Positions 18,344 to 27,479 of a DNA stretch of 64,000 nt are shown one piece after another (position 1 is the stretch's first letter; the number at the start of each line of letters is the position of its first letter). The stretch spans positions 310,001 to 374,000 of the forward strand of contig NZ_JBIWGZ010000002.1 in NCBI RefSeq assembly GCF_044763875.1. Direction: 5' to 3'. The translations under genes and the position numbers were made by a program. The notes under the pieces are model-generated. The model saw only the letters and a program-made list of their open reading frames with translations. It was not told where the DNA came from and made no database searches. This stretch comes from Rummeliibacillus sp044763875 (GTDB lineage: Bacteria; Bacillota; Bacilli; Bacillales_A; Planococcaceae).

Positions 18344-20752
18344 TTAGATGGATGAAGGGTCTAAATCAACGGTTAGTTGAATACCTTTTTTAATCCATTC
18401 CGTACGATACATCCGAATAAGTTGTTGTAATGTTTCCGTTAAATTCGGTTCTTTTTTATATTTTATCAAACATTGATAACGATATCGATTTTGGACTCGA
18501 CTAATGGAAGCTGCCGTAGGTCCGATTAAACCAACTTGTGGAGATAATTTAAGTTTTAACCAATCCATTGCTTTTCCAGCATACTCAGCTGCCATCATAA
18601 CATCTTCATGTGATATTTGAATAAGGACAACATAGTAATATGGCGGGTAAGCAAATTTATGTCGCATCGCCATCTCTTGCTCATAGAATGGTTCATAATG
18701 CTGTTCTTTTGATAATTGAATCGCATAGTGTTCAGGTGTATAGGTTTGGATAATTACTTCACCCGGTAGATCATGGCGACCAGCACGACCACTTACTTGT
18801 GTTAACAATTGAAAAGTTCGTTCTGCTGCACGGAAATCAGGAAGATTCAATGAAGTATCTGCACTTAATACGCCCACTAATGTGATTCTCGGAAAATCAA
18901 GTCCCTTGGCAATCATTTGAGTGCCTAGTAAAATATCTGCTTTTCCTGAACCAAAATCATCCAGTATACGTTCATGGGCACCCTTTTGTCTTGTTGTATC
19001 GACATCCATTCGTAAGACTCTTGCTTCCGGAAAGACTTTATGAATCTCTGCTTCAATTTTTTGCGTGCCCGTACCAAAAAATCGGATATATTCACTATGA
19101 CATTCAGGACATTCTGTTGGAACATGTTCTTCATAGCCACAATAGTGACATTTCAACATTTCCATAGAACGATGATAGGTCATAGAGATATCACAATTTT
19201 TACATTGTACAACCGTTCCACAATCACGGCATAAAACAAAAGATGAATAGCCTCGGCGGTTTAAAAATAGAACCATTTGTTCTTTTTTCTCAAGCCTTGC
19301 TTGGATTGCATCAGCTAATGCTGTAGAAAACATGGACCGATTCCCACTATGAAGTTCTTCACGCATATCTACAACTTGAACAGAAGGTAATGATTGTTGT
19401 TTCGCTCTTTTGGATAACGTTAATAAAGCAAATACGTTTTTCTTTGCACGTGCAAAAGATTCTAGAGAAGGTGTTGCACTACCTAAAATAACCGGACAAT
19501 GATGAAATTGACTACGCCAAATTGCTACATCTCTAGCATGATAGCGAGGTGTATCTTCTTGCTTATAAGTTGATTCATGTTCCTCATCTAAAATAATAAG
19601 TCCTAAATTCTTAAAAGGAGCAAAAATAGCGGATCTAGCCCCAACTGCTACTTTTACTTCACCACGACCAATCTTTCTCCATTCATCATACTTTTCACCT
19701 TTCGATAATCCACTATGCATTACCGCCACTAAATCACCAAATCGTGCACGGAAGCGTTCCGTCATTTGAGGGGTTAATGAAATCTCAGGTACTAAAACAA
19801 TAGCCTCTTGTCCATTTTCAATTGCTTCTTGAATAGCTTGTAAATAAACTTCTGTTTTTCCACTTCCTGTTACACCATGTAATAAGAAGGTTGTTGCTTG
19901 CTTCGCTTTCATCGATTTTAAAATTTGTTTAAGCGATATATCTTGCTCGTCTGTTAAAGCAAGTGCTATAGACTTTTTTGCATCTTTTGCAAAAGGATCA
20001 CGATATACTTCCTCTTGAAAATATTGTGCTGCTCCCTTTTCTACAACCGCATTTAATACAGCTAATGTAATGTCTAGTGTCTCACAAAGCTCTTGTGGGA
20101 TGAATTCTTCTCCAGCATGTTCGACCATCCATTCTGCTACTTGTACTTGTTTTTTTGCCCGTGCGGATATAGATGTAGCAATTTGTTGCAATTTAAAAAC
20201 ATCATCTATTACTTTCACCTTGCGAACAGCTTTTACTTGCCCTTGTTGTTTGACAATTGTTTTTTGCTCTACGAAACCTTGCTTCATACAATATTTAAGC
20301 GGCCGTAATAAATTAGCCGCTTCAACTTTTTTATATGGAATCATTTCTTTTTGACCAAACAAAGCCTGTAGCTCAGCAGGTAAATTAGAAAGCTCTGTCG
20401 TTAGCTTAATCGATTTCTCATATTTTGCTCGTAAAGCTGATGGTAACATGACTTGTAGTGCATCGATTTCATAGCATAAAGTATGAACTGTCATCCATTT
20501 GGCAAGCTCTAGCATTTCTTCTGTTAATACGGGTTCGATGTCTAATACTTGAGCAATTGGTTTAATCTTATCGATTGGTACATCTGTTTGTTCTTTTAAT
20601 GCAGTGATAAAACCAAGGACATTTCTTGGACCAAATGGAACTTTAACACGACAGCCTACTTCTACTAATTCTTGCAACTCCTCAGGAACTGTATAATCAA
20701 AAGGTCTGTCCACTGGATAAGCAGAGACATCGACAATGATTTTTGCAATCAT
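18344..20752 (-). CDS. priA: Primosomal replication restart helicase PriA
   Basis: DEAH-type helicase that reloads the replicative helicase at repaired forks. The 802-residue protein has an N-terminal 3'-DNA-end-binding domain (about 1-100), Walker A GVTGSGKTEVY (near residue 290), and DEEH box. A zinc region with eight cysteines (CRDCGTVVQCKNCD, CHYCGYEE, CPECHSEY; about residues 510-550) is inserted in the helicase core, as in all PriA. The start is 2 bases after the coaBC stop. Confidence 0.97.
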   Translation of the reverse strand: MIAKIIVDVSAYPVDRPFDYTVPEELQELVEVGCRVKVPFGPRNVLGFITALKEQTDVPIDKIKPIAQVLDIEPVLTEEMLELAKWMTVHTLCYEIDALQVMLPSALRAKYEKSIKLTTELSNLPAELQALFGQKEMIPYKKVEAANLLRPLKYCMKQGFVEQKTIVKQQGQVKAVRKVKVIDDVFKLQQIATSISARAKKQVQVAEWMVEHAGEEFIPQELCETLDITLAVLNAVVEKGAAQYFQEEVYRDPFAKDAKKSIALALTDEQDISLKQILKSMKAKQATTFLLHGVTGSGKTEVYLQAIQEAIENGQEAIVLVPEISLTPQMTERFRARFGDLVAVMHSGLSKGEKYDEWRKIGRGEVKVAVGARSAIFAPFKNLGLIILDEEHESTYKQEDTPRYHARDVAIWRSQFHHCPVILGSATPSLESFARAKKNVFALLTLSKRAKQQSLPSVQVVDMREELHSGNRSMFSTALADAIQARLEKKEQMVLFLNRRGYSSFVLCRDCGTVVQCKNCDISMTYHRSMEMLKCHYCGYEEHVPTECPECHSEYIRFFGTGTQKIEAEIHKVFPEARVLRMDVDTTRQKGAHERILDDFGSGKADILLGTQMIAKGLDFPRITLVGVLSADTSLNLPDFRAAERTFQLLTQVSGRAGRHDLPGEVIIQTYTPEHYAIQLSKEQHYEPFYEQEMAMRHKFAYPPYYYVVLIQISHEDVMMAAEYAGKAMDWLKLKLSPQVGLIGPTAASISRVQNRYRYQCLIKYKKEPNLTETLQQLIRMYRTEWIKKGIQLTVDLDPSSI

Positions 20753-20754
20753 TA

Positions 20755-21954
20755 CTACATACCTTCTCTTTTTAAGATGGTAGTGAATAGTTCAAAAGCA
20801 AGTTCCTCTTTTGGAAGATGGACAAATGCTTGCTGGAAGTCTTCTTTACCTACTAATGTCACCGTATTTATATCAGTACCAAAACCACGATCTGATTTAG
20901 AAACATCATTAGCAACGATATAATCTGCATTCTTTTTGTCTAGTTTTCCCTTAGCATAATTCAATACATCATTTGTTTCTGCTGCAAAACCAATTAATAA
21001 TTGATGTTTTTTACTTTCACCTAAAGTAAGCAGAATATCTGTTGTACGTTCAAGCTCAATACTTGAATCTCCAGCTTGCTTTTTCATTTTTTGAGAAGAC
21101 TGATTTTTTGGTCGATAGTCTGCTACTGCTGCCGTTTTTATCACGATATCTGCATCGTCGTATTCTTTTAAAATAGCTTGTAACATTTCTTCGGCACTTT
21201 CCACTGGAACTACTTTTACCCCTGCTGGCGGAGTCAACGACACTGGACCTGAAACAAGAATTGTTTCTGCACCAAGCTTTTGTGCAGCAGTTGCCATTGC
21301 ATATCCCATTTTCCCAGAAGAAAAGTTTGTTAAATAACGTACTGGGTCAATTCTTTCTCTCGTTGGCCCGGCAGAAATAACCACTTTCTTCCCTCGAAGT
21401 GGTAAATATTTAGGTTCAAAAAAACCTTCTACTAAAGAAACTATTTTCTCAGGTTCTTCTAATCGACCTTTACCTACATAGCCGCATGCCAAAAATCCTT
21501 CTTCCGGCTCGATAAATTCATAGCCATCTGAAGCAAGGCTTGCAATATTCCGTTTAACTGCCGGATGTTCATACATATGAACATTCATAGCTGGGGCAAT
21601 CCAAACTTTAGATGTTGTAGCAAGTAAGGTTGTTGTTACCATATCATCAGCTATACCATTGGCAAGCTTCCCTATTATGTTAGCTGTAGCAGGGGCTACG
21701 ATTACAAGATCTGCCCAATCCGCTAAATCAATATGTGCAATAACTGCGGAATCCTTTTCATCAAAAGTATCTATATATACATCATGTTTAGACATGACTT
21801 GAAAACTTAAAGGATTCACAAAACGGGTTGCAGATTCTGTCATCATTACTTTCACATGTGCACCTGCTTGTGTAAGCTTACTAACCAATGCAACTGCCTT
21901 ATAAACTGCGATACCGCCTGATACACAAAGTAAAATGTTCTTATTTGCAATCAT
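20755..21954 (-). CDS. coaBC: Bifunctional CoaBC (PPC decarboxylase / PPC synthetase)
   Basis: Makes 4'-phosphopantetheine from phosphopantothenate and cysteine in CoA synthesis. The first half (about 1-185) is the flavin decarboxylase CoaC: SGGIAVYKA, PAMNVHMYEHPA with the Asn of the PXMNXXMW motif, and the catalytic Cys in ACGYVGKGRL. The second half is the synthetase CoaB, starting at VVISAGPTRERIDPVRYLTN. I chose ATG 21954 (399 residues), with AGAGGAAG six bases upstream, over an in-frame TTG at 21981 inside a hairpin. Its upstream region is an unusual series of four hairpins. Confidence 0.96.
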   Translation of the reverse strand: MIANKNILLCVSGGIAVYKAVALVSKLTQAGAHVKVMMTESATRFVNPLSFQVMSKHDVYIDTFDEKDSAVIAHIDLADWADLVIVAPATANIIGKLANGIADDMVTTTLLATTSKVWIAPAMNVHMYEHPAVKRNIASLASDGYEFIEPEEGFLACGYVGKGRLEEPEKIVSLVEGFFEPKYLPLRGKKVVISAGPTRERIDPVRYLTNFSSGKMGYAMATAAQKLGAETILVSGPVSLTPPAGVKVVPVESAEEMLQAILKEYDDADIVIKTAAVADYRPKNQSSQKMKKQAGDSSIELERTTDILLTLGESKKHQLLIGFAAETNDVLNYAKGKLDKKNADYIVANDVSKSDRGFGTDINTVTLVGKEDFQQAFVHLPKEELAFELFTTILKREGM

Positions 21955-21975
21955 GTTTTTCTTCCTCTCAAAACA

Positions 21976-22013
21976 ACACAAGCCCCCAAAGAAAGGAACT
22001 TCTCTGGGAGCTT
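21976..22013 (-). terminator. Terminator-like hairpin just before coaBC
   Basis: Minus-strand arms 22000-22013 and 21980-21993 form a 14-pair stem with two G-U pairs. It is followed by a weak T stretch (GTGTTGTTTTG) and then the coaBC ribosome-binding site. With only about 20 bases between hairpin and start, it would act as an attenuator or processing site rather than leave room for a separate promoter. Confidence 0.5.
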
Positions 22014-22030
22014 CTGCGTCGTTAGTAAAT

Positions 22031-22153
22031 CAATTACGCCTCTGCGTAATTGCGCCCAGATTTTAATCGAATTTGCTCGATTAATTCCTCTTAAAAATCT
22101 GTGGCTTTAATCTAATTCAACGGGAGCACTTACGCCCTCTGAATTAGATTAAA
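22031..22153. repeat. Three successive palindromes between rpoZ and coaBC
   Basis: Three further inverted repeats fill the gap: 22031-22052 (9-bp perfect arms CAATTACGC/GCGTAATTG); 22057-22101 (outer arms CAGATTTT/AAAATCTG with an inner 8-bp pair TTAATCGA/TCGATTAA); 22106-22153 (14-bp perfect arms starting TTTAATCTAATTCA). The last one includes the rpoZ stop codon. No T run follows any of the three. Confidence 0.85.
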
Positions 22154-22373
22154 CTTCATCTTCGTAAACTTTTGTTTCGTCTTGTTCTTCTTTAGTAAGA
22201 ACGCCAGCAGCTACTTCTTCAAGTGCTTTCCCTACATTTTTATCAGAAACATATGAAGATAAATGTTCTGAACTACCTTCTTGCATAGCACGTGCTCTTT
22301 TAGAAGCAAGACTCACAAGTGAATATTTTGAATCAATTTTAGTTTTTAATACGTCAACAGATGGATATAACAT
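22149..22373 (-). CDS. rpoZ: RNA polymerase omega subunit
   Basis: Small RNA polymerase subunit that helps assemble beta-prime. The 74-residue protein begins MLYPSVDVLKTKIDSKYSLVSLASKRAR, the omega signature, and contains KNVGKALEEVAAG. It lies 3 bases after the gmk stop. The acidic C-terminus is typical of Bacillales. Confidence 0.96.
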   Translation of the reverse strand: MLYPSVDVLKTKIDSKYSLVSLASKRARAMQEGSSEHLSSYVSDKNVGKALEEVAAGVLTKEEQDETKVYEDEV

Positions 22374-22376
22374 CTA

Positions 22377-22994
22377 TTATTCTCCTCTCAACATAGCTAA
22401 ATATTGTTTTTCTACACGTTCGCGTCTACAATGTTCAGCAAGAACAATTGCATTGACACGTTCACAAGCTAATTGTACTTCATCGTTTTCCACGACATAA
22501 TCGTACAAATTCATCATTTCCAATTCTTTGTTTGCAGCAGCTATACGTGTTGCAATCACGTCTTCTGTTTCAGTTCCACGACCTACTAATCGTTGTTGTA
22601 ATTCAGAAAGACTAGGTGGCGCAAGGAAAATAAATAGGCCATCTGGCACTTTTTCACGAATTTGTTCTGCACCTTGAACTTCAATTTCAAGGAATACATC
22701 ACGACCTGCATCTAATGTTGCATTGACATAATCAATAGGTGTTCCATAATAATTACCCACATATTGAGCATATTCAAGTAGTTTGCCTTTTTCAATTAGT
22801 GCTTCAAATTCTTCTTTACTTTTGAAGAAATAGTCTACACCATCCACTTCACCCTCACGTGGCTTACGAGTGGTCATGGAAATAGAATATTCATAATTCG
22901 TATCTGGTTGTGAGAATAATTCTTTCCGCACTGTACCTTTTCCTACACCGGAAGGACCAGATAAAACAATCAATAATCCACGTTCTCTTCTCAT
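22377..22994 (-). CDS. gmk: Guanylate kinase
   Basis: Phosphorylates GMP to GDP. The 205-residue protein has the P-loop SGPSGVGKGT (residues 12-21), the GMP-binding region SISMTTRKPREGEVDGVDYFF (split here as SMTTRKPR and GVDYFF) and LEIEVQGAEQIR. It follows yicC by 50 bases and precedes rpoZ. In B. subtilis remA lies between yicC and gmk; here it is absent. Confidence 0.97.
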   Translation of the reverse strand: MRRERGLLIVLSGPSGVGKGTVRKELFSQPDTNYEYSISMTTRKPREGEVDGVDYFFKSKEEFEALIEKGKLLEYAQYVGNYYGTPIDYVNATLDAGRDVFLEIEVQGAEQIREKVPDGLFIFLAPPSLSELQQRLVGRGTETEDVIATRIAAANKELEMMNLYDYVVENDEVQLACERVNAIVLAEHCRRERVEKQYLAMLRGE

Positions 22995-23044
22995 TAACTC
23001 TCCCTCATCGTTCCAAATAATAAATCATACAATAATTGATGCTA

Positions 23045-23920
23045 TTATTCAATATTTTGAACTTGTTCTCGCAATTTCTCTAAGATTGTTTTTGCTTGAA
23101 CGACAGCTGTGGCTGCTTCGACTGATTGGTTTTTAGAACCAATAGTATTAATCTCACGATGTATTTCTTGCATCAAAAAGTCGAGTTTCCGACCGATTGA
23201 CGTATCCTCTTGTAGTGTTTCATCTAACTGTTTTAAATGACTAGTTAAGCGATCTAATTCTTCTGCGATATCTGCTTTTTCTGCAAAAATTGCTACCTCT
23301 ATTATAAGGCGCTCTTCTAAATTATCTGCTTGACTAATTTCCTTTATACGTTCTACTAGTTTTTCACGATATTTTTCTACTGCTTGAGGCGAAACACTTT
23401 TAATAATGGCAATTTGCTCTTCTAAAGCCTTTTTATAGCCTTTAACTGCTTCTACTAATTCCTGACCTTCTCTTTTTCTCATTTGAATAAGAGCTGTAGC
23501 TGCCTCTTCGACCGCTTTGTCCACTGCATTTAAAATTTCTTCTTTTGGAAGTTCTTTTACTTGTAGTGTTAATGCTTGGTCAAGCTCTAAAATTTCCGAC
23601 ATTGACCAATGTTCATCAAGTGGAATTTGTTGTCTTAACTCTTCTCTTGCTTCTTTGTAAGCATTGACAAGAGGCCAATTGATTTGCACAACTTGTCCAA
23701 GCGGTGCTAATTCTTTCACACAGACGGATACATCTAATTTTCCTCTAGCTACTTTTGTAGAAAGTACTTTTTTTGCATATACTTCCGCTTCGGTCCAATC
23801 TTTAGGAAATTTAGTTGAAATTTCTAAAAAGCGGTGATTTACTGAACGGATTTCTACTGTTAATTGCAATTGATCCGTTGTTGTGACACCCCTGCCAAAT
23901 CCAGTCATACTACGCACCAA
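23045..23920 (-). CDS. yloC: YicC family endoribonuclease-like protein
   Basis: A 291-residue YicC/YloC protein. Its start VRSMTGFGRG and its end region (FLMQEIHREINTIGSKNQ) are the two family signatures; DUF1732 fills the C-terminal third. E. coli YicC has been linked to endoribonuclease activity and small RNA decay; function in Bacillales is not certain. I kept the TTG at 23920 because it aligns with B. subtilis MIRSMTGFG and follows AAGGATG at about 11 bases; GTG 23917 and ATG 23908 are alternatives. It is divergent from rqcH. Confidence 0.92.
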   Translation of the reverse strand: MVRSMTGFGRGVTTTDQLQLTVEIRSVNHRFLEISTKFPKDWTEAEVYAKKVLSTKVARGKLDVSVCVKELAPLGQVVQINWPLVNAYKEAREELRQQIPLDEHWSMSEILELDQALTLQVKELPKEEILNAVDKAVEEAATALIQMRKREGQELVEAVKGYKKALEEQIAIIKSVSPQAVEKYREKLVERIKEISQADNLEERLIIEVAIFAEKADIAEELDRLTSHLKQLDETLQEDTSIGRKLDFLMQEIHREINTIGSKNQSVEAATAVVQAKTILEKLREQVQNIE

Positions 23921-23954
23921 GGTCAGTCACATCCTTCTTTGCATACTATTCATA

Positions 23955-23987
23955 AGTATAGCATAAGATATACGTAATTGCGTATAT
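23955..23987 (-). promoter_or_regulatory. Extended -10 promoter of yicC with adjacent palindrome
   Basis: Minus strand TGCTATACT (hexamer 23955-23960) is a good extended -10; the -35 is weak. Overlapping the spacer and -35 region, 23968-23987 is a palindrome with arms ATATACG/CGTATAT and a 6-base centre, possibly an operator. Confidence 0.4.
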
Positions 23988-24217
23988 TGATTAACTGGTT
24001 ATCTATCCATTGTACGCTAAAATTTTATTCCGTGCTGATTTTTTTTATAAAAAAAGAAGTTTTATGGTATCAAATATATCCTCTATATTATATGGAAGAT
24101 GACATGAAATCCCTTTCGATTATATTGTGCGGATTGGTATTTTAGAATGTGTAAAAGACATATTCACATAAAAAAATGGTAAGATAGAACAAAACGCTTT
24201 GAAAGAGGAATTTACAT

Positions 24218-25912
24218 ATGGCATATGATGGCTTATTTACACTAGCGATGACCAAAGAATTACAACAACTTGTCACTGGTCGAATCGCTAAAGTGCATCA
24301 ACCGAATGCACAGGAAATCATTTTAACAATACGAGCTAATGGCACTAATCATAAATTATTATTCTCAATTCATTCATCTTACGCACGTGTACATTTAACA
24401 GAACAGTCAGTTGAAAATCCTGCAGAACCACCAATGTTTTGTATGTTATTACGAAAACATATTGAAGGAGGTTTTATCGAATCCATCAAACAAATTGATG
24501 GTGACAGAATAATTATATTAACAATTACAAGTAAAAATGAAATTGGAGACCCGATTACTAGAGAATTACATGCTGAAATCATGGGGCGACATAGTAATCT
24601 CATTTTAGTAGAACAAGATACACAGAAAATAGTCGATAGCTTAAAACATTTACCACCTGCAATGAACAGTTATCGTACTGTTCTTCCTGGTCAAATCTAT
24701 ATAGCACCTCCTGCTCAGGACAAAGTAAACCCTACAAAAGTTACTGATGAAGAATTACAAACATATTTTGCTACTGAAAAGACAGCACAAGAGATCGTCC
24801 AGCATTTTACCGGCTTTTCTCCACTTCATGCCAATGAGTTTTTATATCGTGTGAGAGAAAGTAGCAAGTCTGAGATCAATCTATTCCCAGTATTCATCGA
24901 AGAATTTAACAATGGTGGTAGTCAACCAACTTTTATAGAAGTAAACGGTAAAACACAATTCTCACCAATTGCGCTATCTCATTTAGAAGGAAAGCCAACT
25001 ACTTATCCAACATTAAGTACTTTGCTAGATCGAGTATTCTTTGCTAGAGCTGAACGAGACCGGGTGAAACAACAAGCTGGTGACTTAGAACGTTGGCTAC
25101 AAAATGAAATTAATAAATTGAAATTAAAATTGAAGAAACTACGGAAGGATCTAGATCAAGCTTCTAAGTTAGATCAATATCAACTATTCGGTGAATTATT
25201 AATGGCAAATCTATATAATTTTGAAAAAGGTCAAAAAGAAATTACTGTTGTTAATTATTACGATGAAAATGGTGCAGTAGTGAAGATTCCATTAAGTGAA
25301 CGTAAAACACCAATTGAAAATGCACAAAGCTATTACACAAAATATAATAAAGCAAAAAATGCACTGATCATGGTGCAACAACAAATCGATAAGACAAATG
25401 AAGATTTAACCTATTTTGAAATGCTTTCACAACAAGTACAACAAGCTTCACCTCATGACATTGAAGAAATTCGTGAGGAATTAGCAGAGCAAGGCTTTAT
25501 GAAAATGCGTGCCTCAAAACGTCGCAAAAAACCTACAAAACCAGCTCCTGAAGAATTTATTTCTACTACAGGCACGCGTATTTCAGTAGGCAAAAATAAT
25601 AAGCAAAATGATTATTTAACATTTAAAATTGCAAGAAAAGCTGAAATTTGGCTTCATACAAAGGATATCCCAGGCTCTCATGTTGTCATCCATGATTCTG
25701 AACCAGATGAACAAACTTTAAGAGAAGCTGCTACATTATCTGCTTATTTCAGTAAAGCAAGGGATTCCTCGTCAGTTCCCGTTGATTACACAGAAATTCG
25801 CCAAGTGAAAAAGCCTAGTGGTGCTAAACCTGGATTTGTGATCTATTTTGAGCAAAAAACAATCTACGTCACTCCAGACGAAGAACTGGTGATGAAGTTA
25901 AAGCAAGACTAA
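24218..25912 (+). CDS. rqcH: Rqc2-type ribosome quality control factor RqcH (NFACT)
   Basis: Binds stalled 50S-peptidyl-tRNA complexes and adds alanine tails, marking the peptide for degradation; also described as a fibronectin-binding protein homologue (YloA). The 564-residue protein has NFACT-N (about 1-180, starting MAYDGLFTLAMTKEL), a helix-hairpin-helix, a coiled coil (about 285-430, including LKLKLKKLRKDLDQASKL), and NFACT-R (about 455-550, with WLHTKDIPGSHVVI). AGAGG precedes the ATG. It is a single-gene transcript closed by a strong terminator and is divergent from yicC. Confidence 0.95.
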   Translation: MAYDGLFTLAMTKELQQLVTGRIAKVHQPNAQEIILTIRANGTNHKLLFSIHSSYARVHLTEQSVENPAEPPMFCMLLRKHIEGGFIESIKQIDGDRIIILTITSKNEIGDPITRELHAEIMGRHSNLILVEQDTQKIVDSLKHLPPAMNSYRTVLPGQIYIAPPAQDKVNPTKVTDEELQTYFATEKTAQEIVQHFTGFSPLHANEFLYRVRESSKSEINLFPVFIEEFNNGGSQPTFIEVNGKTQFSPIALSHLEGKPTTYPTLSTLLDRVFFARAERDRVKQQAGDLERWLQNEINKLKLKLKKLRKDLDQASKLDQYQLFGELLMANLYNFEKGQKEITVVNYYDENGAVVKIPLSERKTPIENAQSYYTKYNKAKNALIMVQQQIDKTNEDLTYFEMLSQQVQQASPHDIEEIREELAEQGFMKMRASKRRKKPTKPAPEEFISTTGTRISVGKNNKQNDYLTFKIARKAEIWLHTKDIPGSHVVIHDSEPDEQTLREAATLSAYFSKARDSSSVPVDYTEIRQVKKPSGAKPGFVIYFEQKTIYVTPDEELVMKLKQD

Positions 25913-25913
25913 T

Positions 25914-25954
25914 AAAACGATCAGATTACTTTATGGTAATCTGATCGTTTTTTG
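25914..25954 (+). terminator. Intrinsic terminator of rqcH
   Basis: Near-perfect 16-base arms (AAAACGATCAGATTAC and its complement) around a 6-base loop, ending in a T run, directly after the rqcH stop. Confidence 0.93.
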
Positions 25955-25958
25955 TGTT

Positions 25959-25989
25959 TGAATACAAAAAAGAAATGGGGGGAAAACTA
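25959..25989 (+). promoter_or_regulatory. Candidate sigma-G promoter of the ger operon
   Basis: TGAATA, 18-base spacer, AAAACTA. This resembles the sigma-G pattern (TGnATA / CATAnTA), which is expected for forespore-made germinant receptors. The predicted start near 25996 leaves the ATG at 26021 with a short leader. Confidence 0.42.
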
Positions 25990-26020
25990 ACAGAATCAAA
26001 TGAAAGGCGGTTTGGTCCTC

Positions 26021-27478
26021 ATGAAGTATAAATTAGTTCGTAGCATGCTTGGTCACCCTAATAACACTGCCGATCAAAATATGACGAATACATTAGGAGA
26101 TGCCTCGATTAAGAAGTTAAAGGAAGTAGCTAATCATGTAGATGACGTTCTTTTCAAGAATATCCCTACAATTGAAGGCGTCGTAACTGTTATTTACTCC
26201 ACTTCGCTTGTGGAAAAAATGACAATGCAATCCATGGTATTTATTCCATTAGCTAATTATATAAATCAGATTCATCAAATTGGAGAACCGATAAAACTTG
26301 CTAATATGAAGAAGATAATTAATACGTTAAATTCTGGACAAACTCTTTTATATTTCCACGAAACCAAAACCTTGCTTCATATTGATACTTTTAGTGCTCC
26401 TGGACGAGCAATCACAAATACCGAAACTGAATCGACAGTTATTGGACCACAAGATGCCTTTACAGAATCATTAGAAACAAACATTTCCTTAATAAGAAGA
26501 CGAATAAAAAATCCTCAGCTAAAAAATGAGAATCGTACAATAGGAACCGAAGTGGCTGTTAAAATTACTATTATGTACATGGAAGATATCGTGAATAAAG
26601 ACTATTTAAATAGATTAAAAAAACGACTAAATGAAATTCATTTTCCAACGTTTATAGATATTTCTGAATTAAAACAGCTAATAGAAGATAATCCATATTC
26701 TCCATTTCCTCAATATTATATGACTGTACGGCCAGATAAAATTGACCACAGCCTTCTAGACGGTAGAATTATTGTTTTAATGGATAACAGTCAAGCAGCT
26801 ATCGTTTGTCCTTCAACATTTTTTGAAATGTTCACTACAGTTGAGGATTATTATAACCGTTGGACGACAGCTTCCTTACTTCGTACTCTTCGGTTCTTTG
26901 GATTTTTCTTAACGATCATCATCACACCTACTTACATTTCTGCAATGACATTTCATCCAGAGGTTCTACCTTATGATCTCTTAGTAAATTTGCAGAAATC
27001 TAGAAGTAAAGTCCCTTTCAGTCCACTTTTTGAAGTATTGTTTATTGAGTTAATCATAGAAGTATTGAGAGAAGCTGGGTCACGATTACCAACAAAAGTT
27101 GGTCAAACGATCGGTATTGTTGGAGGTATTGTAATTGGTACTGCAGCAGTTCAAGCTGGATTGTTTAGCAATATTTTAATTGTATTAGTTGCAACTTCTG
27201 CATTACTTTCCTTCTTACCACCGATATTCTTAATGAGTAACGCCAGTAGATTTGTTAGATATATTTTTATCTTATCGGCAGGACTATTAGGTTTGTTTGG
27301 TCAAATGCTAGCATTTGCTTGGTTAATAGCGCATTTACTTCGTTTACAATCTTTAGGAACATCATACATGGCGCCTGTTATACCACGTAAGGCCACTGAT
27401 TTGATGGATAGTGTTATTCGATTTCCAATAGCATTCTTAAAATCGAAATCAGGAATTTCTAAAGCACAAAAAAAGTAG
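26021..27478 (+). CDS. Spore germinant receptor A subunit (GerA family)
   Basis: First subunit of a nutrient germinant receptor in the spore inner membrane. Length is 485 residues from ATG 26021, which is preceded by AAAGGCGG; an ATG at 26000 is in frame but has no ribosome-binding site. The N-terminal cytosolic part (about 1-230) is followed by the GerA/GerPF-type membrane part, with hydrophobic segments at about 285-305, 350-375, 380-395 and 405-435 and the conserved TPTYISAMTFHPEVLP loop. The next genes are the B and C subunits. Confidence 0.93.
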   Translation: MKYKLVRSMLGHPNNTADQNMTNTLGDASIKKLKEVANHVDDVLFKNIPTIEGVVTVIYSTSLVEKMTMQSMVFIPLANYINQIHQIGEPIKLANMKKIINTLNSGQTLLYFHETKTLLHIDTFSAPGRAITNTETESTVIGPQDAFTESLETNISLIRRRIKNPQLKNENRTIGTEVAVKITIMYMEDIVNKDYLNRLKKRLNEIHFPTFIDISELKQLIEDNPYSPFPQYYMTVRPDKIDHSLLDGRIIVLMDNSQAAIVCPSTFFEMFTTVEDYYNRWTTASLLRTLRFFGFFLTIIITPTYISAMTFHPEVLPYDLLVNLQKSRSKVPFSPLFEVLFIELIIEVLREAGSRLPTKVGQTIGIVGGIVIGTAAVQAGLFSNILIVLVATSALLSFLPPIFLMSNASRFVRYIFILSAGLLGLFGQMLAFAWLIAHLLRLQSLGTSYMAPVIPRKATDLMDSVIRFPIAFLKSKSGISKAQKK

Positions 27479-27479
27479 A

